From NCBI GenBank assembly GCA_003054665.1, contig QAYY01000003.1, positions 372,001 to 436,000 on the forward strand: DNA of 64,000 nt. The letters run 5' to 3'. Shown here one piece after another: positions 17,620 to 25,216 of the stretch. The stretch's first letter is position 1. Each line of letters begins with the position of its first letter. The stretch comes from Opitutaceae bacterium EW11 (GTDB taxonomy: Bacteria; Verrucomicrobiota; Verrucomicrobiia; Opitutales; Opitutaceae). Below the pieces are notes generated by a model. It saw only the letters and a program-made list of their open reading frames with translations. It searched no databases and was not told where the DNA came from. A program made the position numbers and the translations under genes.

Positions 17620-19373
17620 CCACCGAAGATCCCGACTTGTTGCGGGCGTGGTGGGTATTGGTACCGGCGGGAAGACAGGTGATCACCCTGGACGATTTCG
17701 GAACGGCTGTCGTTGCCCCGGGGATACCGACGATTCTTGTGCTGGATGTTCTGGTGTCGGACCGCGTCCCGGCGCATCTGCGTTCACTGCCTTCGGTCGT
17801 TGTCGGCGAGCCTGGAAGCGCTGCGCTTGAGCGGGTTCGTGCCGCAGGCACGGCCCGTCTCCTCCTCAGCTATGAGGAAAGCCGGACGCGTCTGTCGGCG
17901 ATGCTCCCGCTCCTCGAGGAGATCGCCGACGGCGCCGCAGCTCTGCAGGCAGCCTCCGAGCGTCTGAAACACGTTGAATTTGCGGCGCCGGTGGCCCGTG
18001 CTCCTGCCGAAGACGAACTCGAGGGATGGGATGCCGCGGACGCCGTGCTCGAACGGCTCGGAACCAATGCGGATCTCACGGACGAGTTTCGCCGGATACT
18101 CCGCGCGCAGTTGCGGATTTCCACCGTGCTGATCTTTCGCCGCGACGGGGCGGGCTACCGCGCCGATCAAACGGAATTCGTGTGTCCGCCGACGGATCCG
18201 CTCTGTGCGCTTTGGAGCCGGCATCCCGCGGTGCTTGACGGTCACGATTGGCCTGCGACGGTGGGACCTTCGGAGCAGGTGGCGGTCCGCCAGCGAATGA
18301 GCCAGTGGGGGGCGCGTCTGCTCGTGCCGGTCCACGAGAACGGAGCGCTGAAGGCCTTTTTTGCCGCGGGAGTACGCGAAGACGGATCACTTTTCGGTCC
18401 GGCAGAGCGCGCTCGCGCCGTGGCGATCGCCCGGCTGTATCGCCGCCTCACGAACCACGCCGAACGGTTGAAAACGTTGACGGAGCAGAACGAGCGTTGG
18501 CGCCTCGCCGAGCATTATCTGCCCAACGTGCTCGTGCTTGGAGGCGAGGAGTCCATTCCGAAGCATATCCCGGCGCCTGTTCGCATGCTCATTTCCGAAG
18601 CGAGGGCAAACGGCGAGGTCCGCCATTTGTCGCCCGGCCCCGACCAGCCGTTCCGAGCCCGAGCGGGCAGAGTCGCCGGAACGGAAGGCGTCTGGGTTTA
18701 CTGGGAGGACGGTGTGAACGAGGTCCGCGACGCGCTTCAACGGCAGCGGAATGACCGGCTCGCGCTCCTGCACGATCTCGCGCTGACCCTCAACCACGAG
18801 CTTGGCAACGCACTGGTATCGCTCGCGGCACTACGGCATCGGCCGGGTCCCGAGTCGAGTTCGGGCGTGCTGATGACCGCGATCCATCGCGACATTGCGA
18901 ATCTGGAAGCGATAAACCGGCACCTCGGATCGATCCCCACCTTCAGCGAGTCGGTCGCGGAGCAGTCGGACGTCCGCACGCTTCTGCGCAGCGTCGCGGA
19001 ACGAACAGGAGCGGCCCTAGATCCCAGCGGGCCTTCGGTCGCGCTCAACGTCGTCCCCAAGCTGGTCGAGTTCGCTCTCGAATCGATCATCGAAAGCGTG
19101 GCTGAAAACCGTCCAGAGCTGGGCAAACGCGACCTCACCCTGCGCCTGCGAACAGCGGGAAGCGGAGAGCAGCCGATGGCGCATATTTCGCTCAAGGGGC
19201 CCAAGCTGGCGCTGGAGGGCGTATTGCCTGCGCCGCTACCGGGAGACATTCCGAATCACGGCCGCGTGAGCGTATTCGTCGCGAAGGAGATCGTCCGGCT
19301 GCACGGCGGAGAAGTTCGTGCAAACCAGACCACGCTCGGCGCGGAGATCCTGATCTCGCTGCGAGGCTGGTGA
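17598..19373 (+). CDS. GAF-domain protein with degenerate histidine kinase module
   Basis: 591 residues. The N-terminal ~110 residues look like a receiver-like or unknown alpha/beta domain without a clear phospho-acceptor set. A GAF domain follows (~150-300). Near the C-terminus a dimerisation helix keeps a histidine (H400, TLNHELGNAL), but the ATPase domain has lost its N-box asparagines (ESIIESVAENR), the DxGxG box and the GxGLG box (NHGRVSVFVAKEIVRLHGG). It therefore probably cannot phosphorylate and may act as a scaffold or pseudokinase. The frame has no stops, so this is not decay. It overlaps the membrane kinase gene by 22 bases. Confidence 0.8.
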   Translation: MPATYYLATEDPDLLRAWWVLVPAGRQVITLDDFGTAVVAPGIPTILVLDVLVSDRVPAHLRSLPSVVVGEPGSAALERVRAAGTARLLLSYEESRTRLSAMLPLLEEIADGAAALQAASERLKHVEFAAPVARAPAEDELEGWDAADAVLERLGTNADLTDEFRRILRAQLRISTVLIFRRDGAGYRADQTEFVCPPTDPLCALWSRHPAVLDGHDWPATVGPSEQVAVRQRMSQWGARLLVPVHENGALKAFFAAGVREDGSLFGPAERARAVAIARLYRRLTNHAERLKTLTEQNERWRLAEHYLPNVLVLGGEESIPKHIPAPVRMLISEARANGEVRHLSPGPDQPFRARAGRVAGTEGVWVYWEDGVNEVRDALQRQRNDRLALLHDLALTLNHELGNALVSLAALRHRPGPESSSGVLMTAIHRDIANLEAINRHLGSIPTFSESVAEQSDVRTLLRSVAERTGAALDPSGPSVALNVVPKLVEFALESIIESVAENRPELGKRDLTLRLRTAGSGEQPMAHISLKGPKLALEGVLPAPLPGDIPNHGRVSVFVAKEIVRLHGGEVRANQTTLGAEILISLRGW

Positions 19374-19392
19374 GGGCGCCGCAGGTGCGGAC

Positions 19393-19791
19393 TCAGATCG
19401 AGCGGCGGTAGATCGTCTCGATTACGGCGGACTGTCGTTGCGAATAGACGGCCGCGAGTTCGGACGTGAGCTGATCGAGCTCAGGGGTAGTCGGAAGGTA
19501 CTGAAAATGCTCGAGTCCGCCGGGATAATGTTGGGCGAACCCGGCGGCGACCAGCCGCACGAGACTCTCGCGAATGGCGGCCGGACTGCTCTTGATCGAG
19601 TCCTGCACGGCGCTCACCATCAGCCGCTGTTGGCGATGGCGCTGGAGGAAAAGGAGCACTTCCAGGGTGTGAACTGAATCGATGTTTTCGGCGATTAGTT
19701 CACGGACCGGTCTCGGAATAGTCTCGGTTTTGCTCACGGATTTGGAGGAAGGATTCGTCAGGTTGGGCTGGCGCGCGCCCAAGCCTGGCAT
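19393..19791 (-). CDS. winged-helix-like DNA-binding protein (hypothetical)
   Basis: 132 residues starting MPGLGARQPNLTNP. After a ~25-residue polar leader, residues ~26-115 show the helix-helix-strand rhythm of a small winged helix: VRELIAENIDSVHTLEVLLFL, SAVQDSIKSSPAAIRESLVRL as a likely recognition-helix region, then a short hairpin and a C-terminal helix. No ligand domain is seen. It converges with the pseudokinase gene and is divergent from the two-component pair at 20045. A palindrome 50 bases before its start could be its operator. No named family is recognised. Confidence 0.65.
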   Translation of the reverse strand: MPGLGARQPNLTNPSSKSVSKTETIPRPVRELIAENIDSVHTLEVLLFLQRHRQQRLMVSAVQDSIKSSPAAIRESLVRLVAAGFAQHYPGGLEHFQYLPTTPELDQLTSELAAVYSQRQSAVIETIYRRSI

Positions 19792-19840
19792 CCAGCGCCC
19801 AAGAAAGCTTCCCTTGGCGGTCTCGCGCGAGCCGCTGAAA

Positions 19841-19856
19841 CTGACATAAATGTCAG
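19841..19856. promoter_or_regulatory. palindromic operator candidate CTGACATAAATGTCAG
   Basis: Perfect 6-bp inverted repeat (CTGACA/TGTCAG) around TAAA. It is 50 bases upstream of the winged-helix gene and about 190 bases upstream of the response regulator gene. Its TGACA-N4-TGTCA form resembles binding sites of metal-type OmpR regulators such as CusR, which is only an analogy here. Confidence 0.45.
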
Positions 19857-20044
19857 ATTGACGACGTCGACCGGCGGATTCGCCTCACGCTACGACAGAT
19901 CGCTCTCATCGCCTGACATGGTGGCGCTCGCGGCTACATTCCGGCGTCCCGTGTGATCCAGCGCGCGGGAGTTTGCTGCATCGATCGTCCACCGTGGAAA
20001 CCCAGACCTTCGTTCTTCCTGTGTCCCCCGCCAACATTGCCCAG

Positions 20045-20734
20045 ATGTCCTCCCGAGTCCTCGTGGTCGAGGATGAGGACAAAATGAGGCAATCGGTCGT
20101 CGAGGGGCTCCAGATGGAGGGCTGGACGATCCTGGAGGTGAGCGATGGCGATGCCGCCACCGAGCTACTGGATCGCCAGGGTTTCGATCTGGTCGTTTTG
20201 GACTGGATGTTGCCCGGAAAAAACGGCCTGGAGGTCCTGCGGCACATCCGTTCCCGCGGAAACACGACGCCCGTCCTGATGCTGACGGTGCGCGAATCTG
20301 TAAACGACCGGGTCACAGGCCTGGAGAGCGGGGCGGACGATTACCTGACGAAACCCTTTGCTTTTGCCGAATTGGTGGCCCGCAGCCGCGCGCTGTTGCG
20401 ACGGCCGAGTGCGAGTGGAGGCAACCTGCTTCGCTGCGGCGATCTTCAGCTCGACGCTCGGGCGCGTGTTGCTGTCAGGGCCGGGCACCAGATTCCGCTC
20501 ACACCCAGGGAAGTCGATATTCTCGAGTACCTGATGCGGAATCAGGGACAGGTGGTGACCCGTGAAATGCTCGAGCGCGACGTCTGGAAGCAGACGAGGC
20601 GGTTCACCTCGCTGAACAACGTGATCGACGTTCAGATCATGCGACTTCGTCGGAAAGTGGACGGCGGGTTTCCGGAGAGGCTCATTCACACGCTGCGCGG
20701 CCTGGGATATCGGCTCGGCAAGGAGTCGGCGTGA
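20045..20734 (+). CDS. OmpR-family response regulator
   Basis: 229 residues from the ATG at 20045 (MSSRVLVVEDEDKMR); an earlier in-frame start would add 24 unconserved residues. The receiver domain has the acidic pair at E9/D10, phospho-acceptor D53 (VVLDWMLPG) and the lysine in LTKPFAF. The winged-helix output domain (~130-225) carries the OmpR features LTPREVDILEYLMRN, NVIDVQIMRLRRKVD and IHTLRGLGYRL. It activates or represses promoters after phosphorylation by the kinase encoded next. The stop codon overlaps the kinase start by 4 bases (GTGA). The closest known relatives in style are CusR/CopR-type regulators. Confidence 0.95.
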   Translation: MSSRVLVVEDEDKMRQSVVEGLQMEGWTILEVSDGDAATELLDRQGFDLVVLDWMLPGKNGLEVLRHIRSRGNTTPVLMLTVRESVNDRVTGLESGADDYLTKPFAFAELVARSRALLRRPSASGGNLLRCGDLQLDARARVAVRAGHQIPLTPREVDILEYLMRNQGQVVTREMLERDVWKQTRRFTSLNNVIDVQIMRLRRKVDGGFPERLIHTLRGLGYRLGKESA

Positions 20735-22137
20735 GACGCTGGTGGCAGACGCGGACGCTTCGGTTTCGACTGGCGGCCTGGTACGCCATCGGGGGCACGC
20801 TGTTGCTGGCGGCATTCAGCGCCACCGTGTATTGGTTTGTCGCCTACCACATGGCGCAGCCGCTGGATCACCAGCTTCAGCAGGACCTTCAGGTCGTCCG
20901 CGGCAACCTCAAGGTCGCTCCCAATGGGAAACTCCTCTGGAAGGGCCGCGATATCAGTTCGGTCGAGTCGTGGCCTTCGTCGAACCCCTGGTTCGAACTC
21001 TGGGACGAGAACGGCAATCTGGTGCGCCGATACTGGCCGTTTGTCGACAGCCGCCTCGAGCAGCTTCCCGTTGCTCCCGTTCGCGGACGAGAAACGATTT
21101 CCGTCTTCAGCGTTTCGCCGGACGTCCGCCTGCGCGTTCTCTCCGTGCCGCTCCAACTGGAGGGAACGTCGCCCGACTGGATGATCCGTATGATGTGCAT
21201 CCACGAACCAGCGATGAGCGCGCTCAACGCGCTGCTGGTGATCATCGCGATCGCGCTGCCGGTGGTTGTCGTTCTCCTCGTGCTCGGGGGATATGCGATC
21301 ACGCGGCGCTGGCTGCGCCCGTTGGATTTGATGGTTGCGGAAGCAAATCGCATTACCGCGAGCGACCTCAGCCGACGCCTGCCGGTGGAGAATCCCCATG
21401 ACGAACTCGGACGGCTTGCGGCGGTGTTCAATACCACGCTTTCCCGCCTGGAGGATTCGTTTCTTGCTCTGGACCGCTTTGTGGCTGACGCCTCGCACGA
21501 ACTCCTGACGCCCCTCACGACGCTGCGCAGCGTCGGTGAAGTGGGCCTTCGCAGTTCGCGGCCGGCGCAGGACTATCGCGAGATCATTGGAAGCATGCTG
21601 GAGGAGGCGCTTCGGTTGCAGTTGCTGGTGGAGAAGCTTCTCCAACTCGCTCGCGCCGAGGGCGGAGGCGTAAGCATGGTGGAACGGGGACCAGTGGCCC
21701 TCGACGAGTTGGCGCGCGAATGCGTGGAGGATGCGCGAGTGCTGGCGGAGGAAAAAGGGCAACAGGTGCTGCTCAAGTCGGCCAGATTGGACGCACAAAC
21801 CGACGCTCTTCTGTTACGCCAAGCACTGCAGAATCTCTTGGACAACGCCATCAAGTACAGCCCGGCTAACTCGACGGTGCGCGTCAGCGTCGGGGAGCGC
21901 GATGGCGACTGCGAGATTTCCGTCACCGACGAGGGGCCTGGCGTGCCAGTCGAGCAACGTGCCCGATTGACCGATCGTTTTTTCCGCGCGGACTCGGCCC
22001 GGGTGGGGATCGGCGGAGGTTTCGGGCTCGGATTGGCGATTACAAAGGCCTACATGCGCGTCCTCGGCGGAGCTCTCAATTACGAGGGGCCGCCCGAACG
22101 CGGCAGCACGTTTCGACTTCGGTTCCCGAAACGATGA
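20731..22137 (+). CDS. HAMP-domain sensor histidine kinase
   Basis: 468 residues starting at GTG, with two membrane helices (~14-38 and ~164-190) enclosing a periplasmic sensor domain of about 125 residues. A HAMP domain follows, then H256 in VADASHELLTPLTTL and an ATPase domain with NLLDNAIKYSP, DEGPGVP and FGLGLAITKAY. HELLTPL in place of HELRTPL is common in the CusS-like group. It is the cognate kinase of the preceding OmpR regulator, given the 4-base overlap. No metal-binding motif stands out in the periplasmic part, so the stimulus is open. Confidence 0.94.
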   Translation: MRRWWQTRTLRFRLAAWYAIGGTLLLAAFSATVYWFVAYHMAQPLDHQLQQDLQVVRGNLKVAPNGKLLWKGRDISSVESWPSSNPWFELWDENGNLVRRYWPFVDSRLEQLPVAPVRGRETISVFSVSPDVRLRVLSVPLQLEGTSPDWMIRMMCIHEPAMSALNALLVIIAIALPVVVVLLVLGGYAITRRWLRPLDLMVAEANRITASDLSRRLPVENPHDELGRLAAVFNTTLSRLEDSFLALDRFVADASHELLTPLTTLRSVGEVGLRSSRPAQDYREIIGSMLEEALRLQLLVEKLLQLARAEGGGVSMVERGPVALDELARECVEDARVLAEEKGQQVLLKSARLDAQTDALLLRQALQNLLDNAIKYSPANSTVRVSVGERDGDCEISVTDEGPGVPVEQRARLTDRFFRADSARVGIGGGFGLGLAITKAYMRVLGGALNYEGPPERGSTFRLRFPKR

Positions 22138-22230
22138 GCCGTGCCGTCCGCTTCGCTTGAGAACGCTGGCGTGGGAGGCGCGCAGGTGACGTTGGGAGAA
22201 GTCTTCTCTCAAGGATGGCCCCCGGGGTAC

Positions 22231-22470
22231 TTAGCTGGATTTCGACTGCAGCTTCGCGAGCTGCGACTCCAGTTGGGTGAGCTGTGCCTGGTACTGCTGG
22301 ATGCTCTGCTGTTTCGTTTTCGCGTCTTGGGAGGAGTCGCTGTTCGCCTCCTTGATCTTTTGTTCGAGAGCTTGGATTTGCTTTTTCAGCAGTGCGATCG
22401 TTGCGGACGTGCTGGACGTGGCGTAGCTGCTGGACGAAGCAGCGTTGCTCGAGATGGAGGAGATATTCAT
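22231..22470 (-). CDS. small FlxA-like coiled-coil protein
   Basis: 79 residues from the ATG at 22470 (MNISSISSNAASSSS). A serine-rich start is followed by a long heptad-like helix, IALLKKQIQALEQKIKEAN and QQYQAQLTQLESQLAKLQ. This layout resembles FlxA-like proteins (PF14282), whose role is unclear; some are controlled with flagellar genes. A chemoreceptor gene lies elsewhere in the window but no flagellar gene is adjacent. In-frame codons upstream of 22470 could extend it by 21 residues. The small size and low complexity limit confidence. Confidence 0.55.
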   Translation of the reverse strand: MNISSISSNAASSSSYATSSTSATIALLKKQIQALEQKIKEANSDSSQDAKTKQQSIQQYQAQLTQLESQLAKLQSKSS

Positions 22471-22633
22471 AGGAGACAGGTTGATACTCGAATGCCTCGA
22501 TCCTCCTCGGGCACGCGACTCCTTCGGGATCAACGGCGTACATTCTGGAACGACCGAGGGTGTTCCCGCCAGGAGACGAGCGCTCCAACTCAGCGGTGCC
22601 GGGCCGGCAATCTAGGCTCGCGGGGACCGCGTT

Positions 22634-23980
22634 TCAGTCGCCGTCGTTCCACGGCTCATCCCATTCCGTGTCGTCGACGAGGACGGACGGGCCCGTTTCG
22701 TTGCGTGCGAACGATAGAACCTGCTGGGCGACTCCCGTCCAGGTGAACAGGCTTCTCGCCTTGTGCGCCCCCATGCGAGAAAGACGTTGTCGCAGGCGCG
22801 GGTGGCGAAAGACCTTTGCCATGGTGATGCCGAGGTCCTCGCGATCGAACGGATCGGCGAAAAGCGCGTGTCTGCCGAAGGAGAGGGCTCGATAAAGTCC
22901 GCCGTGGACAGTGACGACCGTGGGAGTGCCGGACGCCATCGCCTCGATCGCGGTCATGCCGAACGGCTCGTAGCGGCTGGAGAGAACGAAGAGGTCGGCG
23001 GCGCGATAGTAGTCGGCCAACTCCGACTCCGGAACGGATGCTCCGAAACGCACGCGCTCGGAGAGCCCGAGGCGTGCCGCGATTGTGCGAAGCTCGTCCA
23101 GCATCTGGAATTCACGGGGAGTCATGTCCTGGCCTCCGACCGCGAGATAAAGGAGCGCGTCCGGATGCCGTTCCGCCGTGAGGGCGAATGCTTTCACCAA
23201 GAGATCGTAGCCCTTGTTGCGGGCCAGCCGACCCAGCGCCAGCACGACTTTCCCGCGGAAGCCCAGGCGTTTTCGAATGGCTTGTCGCGACGGTTCGCTG
23301 ACCGGGAAGTAGCGGTTGTCGTCGTAACCCGGGGGAACCATGCGCAGCTTGTCCGACGGCACGTCGTACTCACCGGCGAGCATGTCCAGCTGGGGCGGGG
23401 TTGTAGCGACGATCAGACTACAATCTCCGTACAGACGCCGCTCCTCCATCACGCGCCGGCCGAAGTTGTACTGAGCTTCGAAGACGTCGCGGTCCTGCGG
23501 AAAATCGCGCTCCATCTGACGCTGTTTCCAAAGGCCGAGCGAGTGGGGCGTGTGCAGGTGCGGAACGCCCAGAGTGTCACTCAGAAACTGCCCGGCCATG
23601 CCGCCATCCCAATAGTGGCTGTTGATGAATTCGTACTTCAGGCCGTGCTCCTCGATAAAGGCGATCGCGTAGTCGCACCATTCGGGAAGGAATTCCCAAA
23701 GGTCTTCTTTCCGGATGAAACCACGACCCGCGCAGGGCATGCGGATGATCCGCACTCGGTTTGCCACCGCCTCCACCTCGGGTTGGTCGGCAAAACGCCG
23801 GGTCCAGATGTCCACCTCGAAACCGAGTTGGGCCAGTTTCTTCGAAAGCTCGAGAACGTAGACCACCTGTCCTCCGGTGTCGGCCGCTCCGAGCGGAGGA
23901 ACGGCTCCTACGTAACCGTGGGTGGAAACCATCGCGATTCTGGGAAAATCGCCGCGGGCGTGGAGGAGAGTGAAGTCCAT
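22634..23980 (-). CDS. GT4 glycosyltransferase of the sucrose-/mannosylfructose-phosphate synthase type
   Basis: 448 residues. The N-terminal loop GAADTGGQVVYVLELSKKL, the HTPHSLGLWK segment and the C-terminal E-x7-E motif in EPFGMTAIEAMASGTP are typical of sucrose synthase, sucrose-phosphate synthase and mannosylfructose-phosphate synthase. Such enzymes join a nucleotide sugar to fructose-6-phosphate to make non-reducing disaccharides, often as osmoprotectants. No phosphatase partner is adjacent: the next gene on this strand upstream is tyrA, 222 bases away. The acceptor therefore cannot be decided from this sequence. The acidic tail (DDTEWDEPWNDGD) is unusual but short. Confidence 0.85.
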   Translation of the reverse strand: MDFTLLHARGDFPRIAMVSTHGYVGAVPPLGAADTGGQVVYVLELSKKLAQLGFEVDIWTRRFADQPEVEAVANRVRIIRMPCAGRGFIRKEDLWEFLPEWCDYAIAFIEEHGLKYEFINSHYWDGGMAGQFLSDTLGVPHLHTPHSLGLWKQRQMERDFPQDRDVFEAQYNFGRRVMEERRLYGDCSLIVATTPPQLDMLAGEYDVPSDKLRMVPPGYDDNRYFPVSEPSRQAIRKRLGFRGKVVLALGRLARNKGYDLLVKAFALTAERHPDALLYLAVGGQDMTPREFQMLDELRTIAARLGLSERVRFGASVPESELADYYRAADLFVLSSRYEPFGMTAIEAMASGTPTVVTVHGGLYRALSFGRHALFADPFDREDLGITMAKVFRHPRLRQRLSRMGAHKARSLFTWTGVAQQVLSFARNETGPSVLVDDTEWDEPWNDGD

Positions 23981-24202
23981 GGAGCTGCGCTTGGGAGCGT
24001 CGGGGTCGGTGCACTCACGACCGAGGATCGGAATCCGGGCTCGCCTGCTGACCTGGTTTCTCCGCTCTGGAAACTCCGAGGGCGACGGATTCCGGCTTAC
24101 ATTTTGGTCAGGCGCCTGCGAATTCCGGGCCGCGCCGCCTTCAGTGTTTCTTGACCTCAGACTCGAGGGGAAACTCGATTCGCTCGCCCTGTTCCGAGTC
24201 GC

Positions 24203-25051
24203 TCAAGGACGGAAGCCGTCGCGATAGGCCTTCCCTCGTTCCAGGCGCGCCCGGACTTCCGTCCATTCGCGGTTGGCGATGGCGGAGTACATGCCGTGCA
24301 ACTCGTCCTGGAACTGCCTGAGGGCGCGCAGCACCTCGTCCCGGTTCTGCTGGAAGATTTCGATCCACATCGTGGCGTCGCTTGCGGCGATGCGAGTGGT
24401 GTCACGCAGGCCTCCGCCGGCGTAGTTGCGCCAGCTGGCGTTCTTTTGCGCGAGAAACGAACACAGGCTCGTCGCCACTGCTTGGGGAAGGTGGCTGATA
24501 TGCGCCACGATCTCGTCATGTTGATCCGGGCTGACCGTCGCGACATCCGCGCCCAGCTGGTGCCAGAAGCGTGCGACTTTGTTCACGCTCGGTTCGTGCG
24601 TTTGAGGAAGAGGAGTAACGAAACAGACGCGTCCCTGAAACAGATCCGGGCTGCCGTTCTCCCAGCCGGTCTTCTGGCTGCCGGCCATCGGGTGGGAGCC
24701 GACGAAATGGCCATGGCCCGCGAGGGCGGCGTCGCAGAGGCGGCACAATTCGCCCTTCACGCTGCCGACATCGGTGACGATCGTTTCCGGGGAAACGTGG
24801 CGTGCAGCCTGTTCGGCCAGCGCGATGATTTTGTCGACCGGCGCCGCGAGCACGACCAGCTCCGAGCCCTCCACCGCCTCGGCCAGCGTGTCCGGCGCGG
24901 AGTCGACCCACGGTTGCTCTGCGAGGCGCAAGCGGACTTCGGGGCGGCGGCCCCAGATGACGATACGCTTGGCGGCGGTCCGGTGGCGCGCAGCCATCGC
25001 AACAGAGCCGCCAAGAAGGCCGGGTGCGAGCACGGTGAGTTGGTCGATCAC
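24203..25051 (-). CDS. tyrA: prephenate (or arogenate) dehydrogenase
   Basis: 282 residues from a GTG start. The NAD(P)-binding loop is slightly unusual, LAPGLLGGSVAMA. It is followed by TDVGSVKGELC, the active-site HFVGSHPMAGSQKTGW and the helical domain with HDEIVAHISHLPQAVAT and GGGLRDTTRIAASDATMW. The enzyme oxidatively decarboxylates prephenate to hydroxyphenylpyruvate for tyrosine synthesis. No ACT or chorismate mutase domain is fused, so feedback control by a fused ACT domain is absent. It stands alone between a glycosyltransferase and a pyrophosphatase gene, all on the minus strand but with gaps over 150 bases. Confidence 0.93.
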   Translation of the reverse strand: MIDQLTVLAPGLLGGSVAMAARHRTAAKRIVIWGRRPEVRLRLAEQPWVDSAPDTLAEAVEGSELVVLAAPVDKIIALAEQAARHVSPETIVTDVGSVKGELCRLCDAALAGHGHFVGSHPMAGSQKTGWENGSPDLFQGRVCFVTPLPQTHEPSVNKVARFWHQLGADVATVSPDQHDEIVAHISHLPQAVATSLCSFLAQKNASWRNYAGGGLRDTTRIAASDATMWIEIFQQNRDEVLRALRQFQDELHGMYSAIANREWTEVRARLERGKAYRDGFRP

Positions 25052-25216
25052 GCCTCCCTGGAAACGCGAATGCCGGGCCGATGTCGAGCCGACGGATGCG
25101 GACGTCCAGACCGCCAGACCAGACGCAACCAGGTTCGCTTCGGCGTGGAGCAGCTTCCCCTTGGATAGCGAGTGTCCGCGTGTGTCGACGTCTGCGTCCC
25201 GTCTAGAGCTGGCAGA

